Positions 58,871-64,000 of a stretch of DNA of 64,000 nt are shown piece after piece (the first letter of the stretch is position 1; each line of letters opens with the position of its first letter). The notes beneath the pieces are model-generated. The model was not told the DNA's origin, made no database searches, and saw only the letters and a list, made by a program, of their open reading frames with translations. This stretch comes from an uncultured bacterium (GTDB lineage Bacteria; Cyanobacteriota; Vampirovibrionia; Gastranaerophilales; Gastranaerophilaceae), in the NCBI GenBank assembly GCA_947073645.1, contig CAMTMK010000010.1, positions 1 to 64,000 on the forward strand, given 5' to 3'. The position numbers were made by a program, and so were the translations under genes.

Positions 58871-61800
58871 ATGCAGACAGAAATTGCTGAAATATTAAAT
58901 AATATGCGTGAAGAAAATCAACGCAATATCGAAAATTTTGAAAAAGTTCTCTCAGGAATTAACACAAAACTTGAGGCAATGGATGAAGATAATGAAGCAG
59001 TTGATTTGGTAAGATTTTATATTGCCGAGCTTAAAAAAGCTATGGAAGACAGGTTTAATGCTGCTCTTATCAGGTACGATGCGTTTGAAGCTTCTTTTGA
59101 CGGTATTATTACTGCTCAGGCTGAACTTGCAAAGACTTCTGAATTAAAAGATTTATTTGAAGTTTTCAGTGCACATAATAATGTGTTTATGACAGAAATT
59201 TCAAATCAAAAAAATCTGCTGGATATTCTTGATGTAAAATTATCTCAAATTGATGAAAAAACTGTTGATAAAGAAGAATTGACATCTATGGTTCAGGATG
59301 TTTCTCTTGATTTGTCCGTTTTGGGTGAAAATATTCAAAAAACTTTTTCTGAAGTTGAAGAAAAATTAAATGATTTGGATATGTCGGAACAGTTTAACAG
59401 AGTTAATGAAGCTGTTGAAGAACTTAAGGGGCTTGTTGCTTCTGCTCCTGATTATTCGGGAGAGTTTCAAAATCTTGAAAAAAATCTTGAAAATATTTTG
59501 ACAGAAGCTGATTTTGCAGATTTTAAAGAAAATATTGCTGATTTTGTACAGAAAATTATTGATAATTCATCAGCCCTAAATGCTGAGTTGTCATTTAGTA
59601 CCGAAAGGATTTTAGATTCGGTAAATTCAATTGATTATTCTGATTTGAAAGATGATTTGTCTGTTTTGAAAAATTGTTTGGATGATTTGAAACAGGTTTC
59701 TTATCAGGCAGCGTTTGATGAAGTTTCGGCTGTTTTATCAGATATTGGAAATAATTTAAATGAATTAAAAGCTGTGTCTTATCAGGCTTCTTTCGAAGAA
59801 CTTAACGGGCTTTTGGTGCGTATCGGTGAGGATGTACAGATTTTACGGTCTTCTATCGGTGCAGATGTGCAGGAAAATTACTGCGCGGTTAAGGCGGGAC
59901 TTGATGAGCTTATTTTAAATCTGCATGATATTAAAGATGATTTGTCAACTGTTGGTGAAGATGTTAAAGAAAATTCAAATAATAATTACAGTGCTTTAAA
60001 AAATTATCTTGAAGAAGTTTCTTTAAATATGAGTTCTTTACTTGATAGTATCGGTATTTTGAAGACAGATACAGTTATCAGCAGAGAAAAACTTTATGAG
60101 ATTAACGAAAAAATAGATAAGCTTGAACCTGTTGATTATTCTTATGATTTACAGCAGATGTCGTCTAAATTGGATGATTTAGCTGATGACAGCGCTTCTG
60201 TTTCTGCAAATATCGAAGAAAAATTTGAAAATATCAGAGAACTTGTTGAATCTCTTGATAATTCAGAAGCTGTAAAACTCCAGTTTGAAGGCTTTGAAAA
60301 AGCTTTTACTCAAATTGTTACGGCAGAAGATTTCTTGCATTTTAAGGCGGAATTTACGGAATTTATCCAAAAAATTATTGATAATTCGAATGCTTTATAT
60401 GACCACTCTAATTCTGTGAGAGAGCAGGCATTTGAGGGGTTTGAAAAAGTTAACTGTGCTCTTGCTGATTTATCTGCTAATGTTAACTATTTGAGAGATA
60501 TTTCTTCTCAAAAACCATCTGAAATTTTGGATAATATTAATTCTTGTATTAATGAAGCTGTTGAAAAATTAAATTCTGATTCCGATATGAATTTCGGCGA
60601 TTTGAAAAATTCGTTTGAAAAAATTGTATCAGAGATTGCTGAGATTAAAGATGATTTTGCTCAGAAAAATGATGCAAATGTGTTTAATATTTCATCAGGA
60701 TTTGACAAGGTGAAAATGTCTTTGGAAAATCTTGTATCTGCGCTTCATTCAATGGGGGCATCAAGTGAAAGTATTTCTGCAATTGATGAGAAAATCAGCA
60801 GACTTAATGATGTGATATCTTCACTTTCTTCTGATTTATTATTGAAGCAGGATGAAGTTGTTCAGCATATTAGTGATTCTGATGAAATTCGTTTGTCACA
60901 GATGAAAAGTATAAGTGAAAATATTGACGGTATCAGAGGATATATTGATGAAGGCGTTGAATGTCTAAAACAATATTTAGCTGAATTGGAAGTTTCTGCA
61001 AATTCTGCGAAAAGTGCGGGAGATGAAAAATTAACTCAGAAACTTTTGGATTTGGAAAGCACACTTGTTCAAAGTACAAATGAGTATGAACAGAAAATGG
61101 AGCTTTTGCAGGCAAAAATTACTGAATTTGCTCATATTGTTGAAAACAGTAATTCTGATACTGAGGGTAAGATATCATATTCACTGGATGAGATTCAGAG
61201 TATAAAAGCTGAGCTGGAAGTTTTAAATGACGGTTTAAAATCTTCTAAACTATCTGTTGATGAGAAATTTGGCGAAACAGTTTCTTTGATAGATGCGGGT
61301 ATTGAAAATATTATATTTAACCTTACAAATCTTACTGATAATGTTGTAAGCGGTGTAGGCGCTTCTTTTAAAGAAAATGTTTTAGGAATTGACGAAAAAT
61401 TTGACAGTTTATTTGAAAATATAAATGATATTAAAAATCAGCATACACTTAATAATGTTGATTTAATTCAGGATATAGAAAATAAAGTTACTGCATTGAA
61501 AGATGAATTAGGACTAATAAATTCAGATATTGCAAGTGCTTTAGAATGTAAATCCGAAGAAATTATTCGCGCATTTGAACCGGTGAAGACTGGAATAGAA
61601 GAATTTGCCGGATTTGAGTTTGAAAAAATTCTTACTGATTTAAAATCTCAGATTGAATTGGCATTTATGAATTTTTCTGTTGATATTAATAATGAGTTTG
61701 CTTCGAATTCTCAATCTGTTTCAAAGCTGGAACAGGCATTTAAGGAAACTTTTAACAGGTTGAGTGATATTGATGCCTGTGTTAGCGAAAAAATTCAGGA

Positions 61801-63376
61801 TAATATTGAACTTTTAAATGTAACATTGGAAAATTCATGCCGTGATATAAAAGTTAATATTGAAGGTAAGATAGAAGACCAAATTGGCGAGTTAAGAGAT
61901 TATTTTGATGTCGCGCTTAACAGTAATAATGTTGAAAATTCTATCAGTGATTTAAAAGACAGTTTTGGTATAATGGTCGATGAAATTAATACAAAACTTG
62001 ATGTTATTGCAACTGATACGACTTTAGATGATTTGAAAGATGATTTTGAAACTCAAATTGGTGAAATCAGTTCTAAACTCGATATAATTGTTTCCGATAC
62101 TTCTGTAGATGAACTTCATGACAGATTTGATGAGATTTTGGAAAATAATAACAAGATTTCAGATTCCGTTCAACAATTTAACGGAAGATTTGATAATCTT
62201 TCTCAGACAGAAGAACATGTTTCCGATATGATTTCTGCTTTGCATGCAAAGGTTGACGCTCTTGTTGATGATAGTTCAGAGTTTGATATTTTGGAAGAAA
62301 TTGATGTTATTAAAGATATTATCTTTGAACAGCGTAAATTCTTTGAAGTTTCTTCTGATGAGAAAGCTTCTGCTATTGATAAATATTTGAGAGATGTTCT
62401 TTTAAAACTTGATAATGTTGATTTGGAAAGAAATGCAGAAGATATTAAAGAAGCAATTTTAGGTGCTCTTGTTTCTCTTGTTGACCAAATCTCATTTGTG
62501 GAAGAAACAGAAGAGATTAAGGATTTTGTTGAAGAAAAAACTGAACAAATTAATCAAAATTTGATTGATGTTAAAAACCAGTTAAAACAGTTAACTTCAC
62601 CTGGTGATGATTTTGATTATACATATACACTGCAGGATGTAGAATCTGATATTGCAAAATTAAGACTTGCTGTTACAAATATGTCAGGCAATGATTTTTC
62701 AGAAGTTACTGATGAAATTAAAAAAATTGTTGATGCTGTTGAAGGTTTGGAAAACTCTTTAACGCAGGAACAGATTGTTGATTTGAAATCTGATATTGAA
62801 AAATTAAACGAAGATATTGTAAGTATAAGTTCCCGTACTAATAAACTGCTTTTGACTTCTGATGAATCTTATAAAGCTCTAAATGACGGGTTAAATAATT
62901 TCAGTAATATTATATATAAACTTGAAGATAGAATTAACTATCTTGATAACACTGAGGCGAGTGAAAGAGTTGAAAGAAAAATTGACAGCATTCATTCTCT
63001 TGCGGTTGAGGCGGATAATGCTAACAAAGTTTCACGTCAGGTTATGATGTATCTTGGAGAATGGATTGATTCTGCAGGTGAAAACATTTCTGAAATCAGT
63101 GAAAAAACTGCAGAAATCGACAGTATTAAAGAAAGTATTCAAGAGTTAAGAGAAATTATTCCTGAAAAAAATCTTATTCTGGATGATATAGAACGTAAAT
63201 TTGAACGTCAGGAAGAAAGAATTGACAGATTGGAAATGGGATTGGATAAGGTCCTTTTGATACTCGAACAAAAAGATGATACGATATTAGCAAGTAAGGT
63301 GGATAATATTGAAAGACTTCTGTCCGCTCTCGGTACGAATATAGAAAAGCTGACTTCTTATGTTGATGAAGAATAA
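58871..63376 (+). CDS. Very long coiled-coil protein, 1501 aa
   Basis: Continuous acidic heptad-rich ORF without signal peptide; internal duplication ADFVQKIIDNSSAL / TEFIQKIIDNSNAL. Confidence 0.85.
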   Translation: MQTEIAEILNNMREENQRNIENFEKVLSGINTKLEAMDEDNEAVDLVRFYIAELKKAMEDRFNAALIRYDAFEASFDGIITAQAELAKTSELKDLFEVFSAHNNVFMTEISNQKNLLDILDVKLSQIDEKTVDKEELTSMVQDVSLDLSVLGENIQKTFSEVEEKLNDLDMSEQFNRVNEAVEELKGLVASAPDYSGEFQNLEKNLENILTEADFADFKENIADFVQKIIDNSSALNAELSFSTERILDSVNSIDYSDLKDDLSVLKNCLDDLKQVSYQAAFDEVSAVLSDIGNNLNELKAVSYQASFEELNGLLVRIGEDVQILRSSIGADVQENYCAVKAGLDELILNLHDIKDDLSTVGEDVKENSNNNYSALKNYLEEVSLNMSSLLDSIGILKTDTVISREKLYEINEKIDKLEPVDYSYDLQQMSSKLDDLADDSASVSANIEEKFENIRELVESLDNSEAVKLQFEGFEKAFTQIVTAEDFLHFKAEFTEFIQKIIDNSNALYDHSNSVREQAFEGFEKVNCALADLSANVNYLRDISSQKPSEILDNINSCINEAVEKLNSDSDMNFGDLKNSFEKIVSEIAEIKDDFAQKNDANVFNISSGFDKVKMSLENLVSALHSMGASSESISAIDEKISRLNDVISSLSSDLLLKQDEVVQHISDSDEIRLSQMKSISENIDGIRGYIDEGVECLKQYLAELEVSANSAKSAGDEKLTQKLLDLESTLVQSTNEYEQKMELLQAKITEFAHIVENSNSDTEGKISYSLDEIQSIKAELEVLNDGLKSSKLSVDEKFGETVSLIDAGIENIIFNLTNLTDNVVSGVGASFKENVLGIDEKFDSLFENINDIKNQHTLNNVDLIQDIENKVTALKDELGLINSDIASALECKSEEIIRAFEPVKTGIEEFAGFEFEKILTDLKSQIELAFMNFSVDINNEFASNSQSVSKLEQAFKETFNRLSDIDACVSEKIQDNIELLNVTLENSCRDIKVNIEGKIEDQIGELRDYFDVALNSNNVENSISDLKDSFGIMVDEINTKLDVIATDTTLDDLKDDFETQIGEISSKLDIIVSDTSVDELHDRFDEILENNNKISDSVQQFNGRFDNLSQTEEHVSDMISALHAKVDALVDDSSEFDILEEIDVIKDIIFEQRKFFEVSSDEKASAIDKYLRDVLLKLDNVDLERNAEDIKEAILGALVSLVDQISFVEETEEIKDFVEEKTEQINQNLIDVKNQLKQLTSPGDDFDYTYTLQDVESDIAKLRLAVTNMSGNDFSEVTDEIKKIVDAVEGLENSLTQEQIVDLKSDIEKLNEDIVSISSRTNKLLLTSDESYKALNDGLNNFSNIIYKLEDRINYLDNTEASERVERKIDSIHSLAVEADNANKVSRQVMMYLGEWIDSAGENISEISEKTAEIDSIKESIQELREIIPEKNLILDDIERKFERQEERIDRLEMGLDKVLLILEQKDDTILASKVDNIERLLSALGTNIEKLTSYVDEE

Positions 63377-64000
63377 ATTAATCTCTGATTTAAAAAAAGA
63401 ATTACCCTGCGTATTGGATACACTAGAGGAAAGGTATGCTTATTCTCAGGATGCGTCAAATTTAAGACGAATAAGTAACATTGCTGATGCTGTTGTTTTT
63501 GTTGAAACTGTTGAAGATGTTCAGCATGTTGTAAAAATTGCCAATAAACATAAAACCCCGATAATCTGCCGCGGTGCAGGGACTAATGTTGTTGGAGCAT
63601 GTTCTGTTGTGCATGGCGGAATTATCTTAAACTTTTCAAAGATGAATAAGATTAAAAAGATTAATCGCGACAATATGACAGCAATTGTTGAACCTGGGGT
63701 GGTGCTTGGAGATTTACAAAAAGAGGTTGAGAAGCTCGGATTATTTTATCCGCCTGACCCGTCAAATCTTGCAGTATCAACTATCGGCGGAAGTATTGCA
63801 CAGGCATCGGGCGGTGCAAAGTCTTTTAAATACGGAACAACAAAAGATTATGTAATTGATTTGAAAGTTGTTATGGCAAATGGTGAGATTTTGCATACGG
63901 GGGCTAATACGATTAAAAATGCAACAGGTTATAATCTCGGAAGTTTATTTGTCGGCTCGGAAGGAACACTCGGTATTGTTGTGGAAGCAACTTTGAAACT
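63366..64000 (+). CDS. FAD-linked oxidase, glycolate oxidase GlcD-like (3' end outside window)
   Basis: MKNKLISDLKKELPCVLDTLEERYAYSQDASNLRR...PIICRGAGTNVVGACSVVHGGIILNFSKMNKI...YPPDPSNLAVSTIGGSIAQASGGAKSFKYGTTKDYV; start overlaps the 58871 ORF stop. Confidence 0.93.
   Translation, partial: MKNKLISDLKKELPCVLDTLEERYAYSQDASNLRRISNIADAVVFVETVEDVQHVVKIANKHKTPIICRGAGTNVVGACSVVHGGIILNFSKMNKIKKINRDNMTAIVEPGVVLGDLQKEVEKLGLFYPPDPSNLAVSTIGGSIAQASGGAKSFKYGTTKDYVIDLKVVMANGEILHTGANTIKNATGYNLGSLFVGSEGTLGIVVEATLK

Noticed and set aside
1-64000. CRISPR arrays, prophage, integrase or transposase
   Set aside because: No regularly spaced direct repeats, Cas, phage structural or recombinase proteins were found in the ORF track or by reading intergenic regions.

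Overview
The 64 kb window is low-GC and gene-dense, and reads as bacterial chromosome. Gene content (Ycf45-type ATPase, class II RNR with C-terminal Zn ribbon, LAEVLITLG-type pilin-like proteins, lineage-restricted MGxAAxQARLLSIT proteins) suggests a non-photosynthetic cyanobacterial relative (Melainabacteria/Gastranaerophilales-like); the taxon is an inference. Most of the window is housekeeping: mfd, nrdJ, ileS, fusA, uppS, rdgB, an RND efflux operon, murA, grpE-dnaJ, ruvC, mtnA, tyrA, pgi, proBA, alr, lpd, lipA, ppdK, a 2-oxoacid:ferredoxin oxidoreductase operon, and one tRNA-Ser. The items most worth a second look are: (1) two distant paralogues with conserved N and C termini, a divergent middle, and matching sigma28-like promoter and leader sequences; (2) a pilin-like gene out of frame at a G10 tract (possible phase variation); (3) a dispersed composite palindromic repeat, one copy of which is read in frame inside nrdJ; (4) a complete mini transcription unit encoding a 27-aa Met-rich/HCC peptide; (5) a compact HTH / 24-aa membrane peptide / divergent 59-aa coiled-coil module; (6) a flavodoxin ORF that appears fused to alpha/beta-hydrolase debris in a cluster of putatively exported redox proteins; (7) a 1501-aa coiled-coil protein. 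No CRISPR, rRNA, or integrase/transposase was seen. Coordinates of features I read by hand may be off by 1-2 nt.
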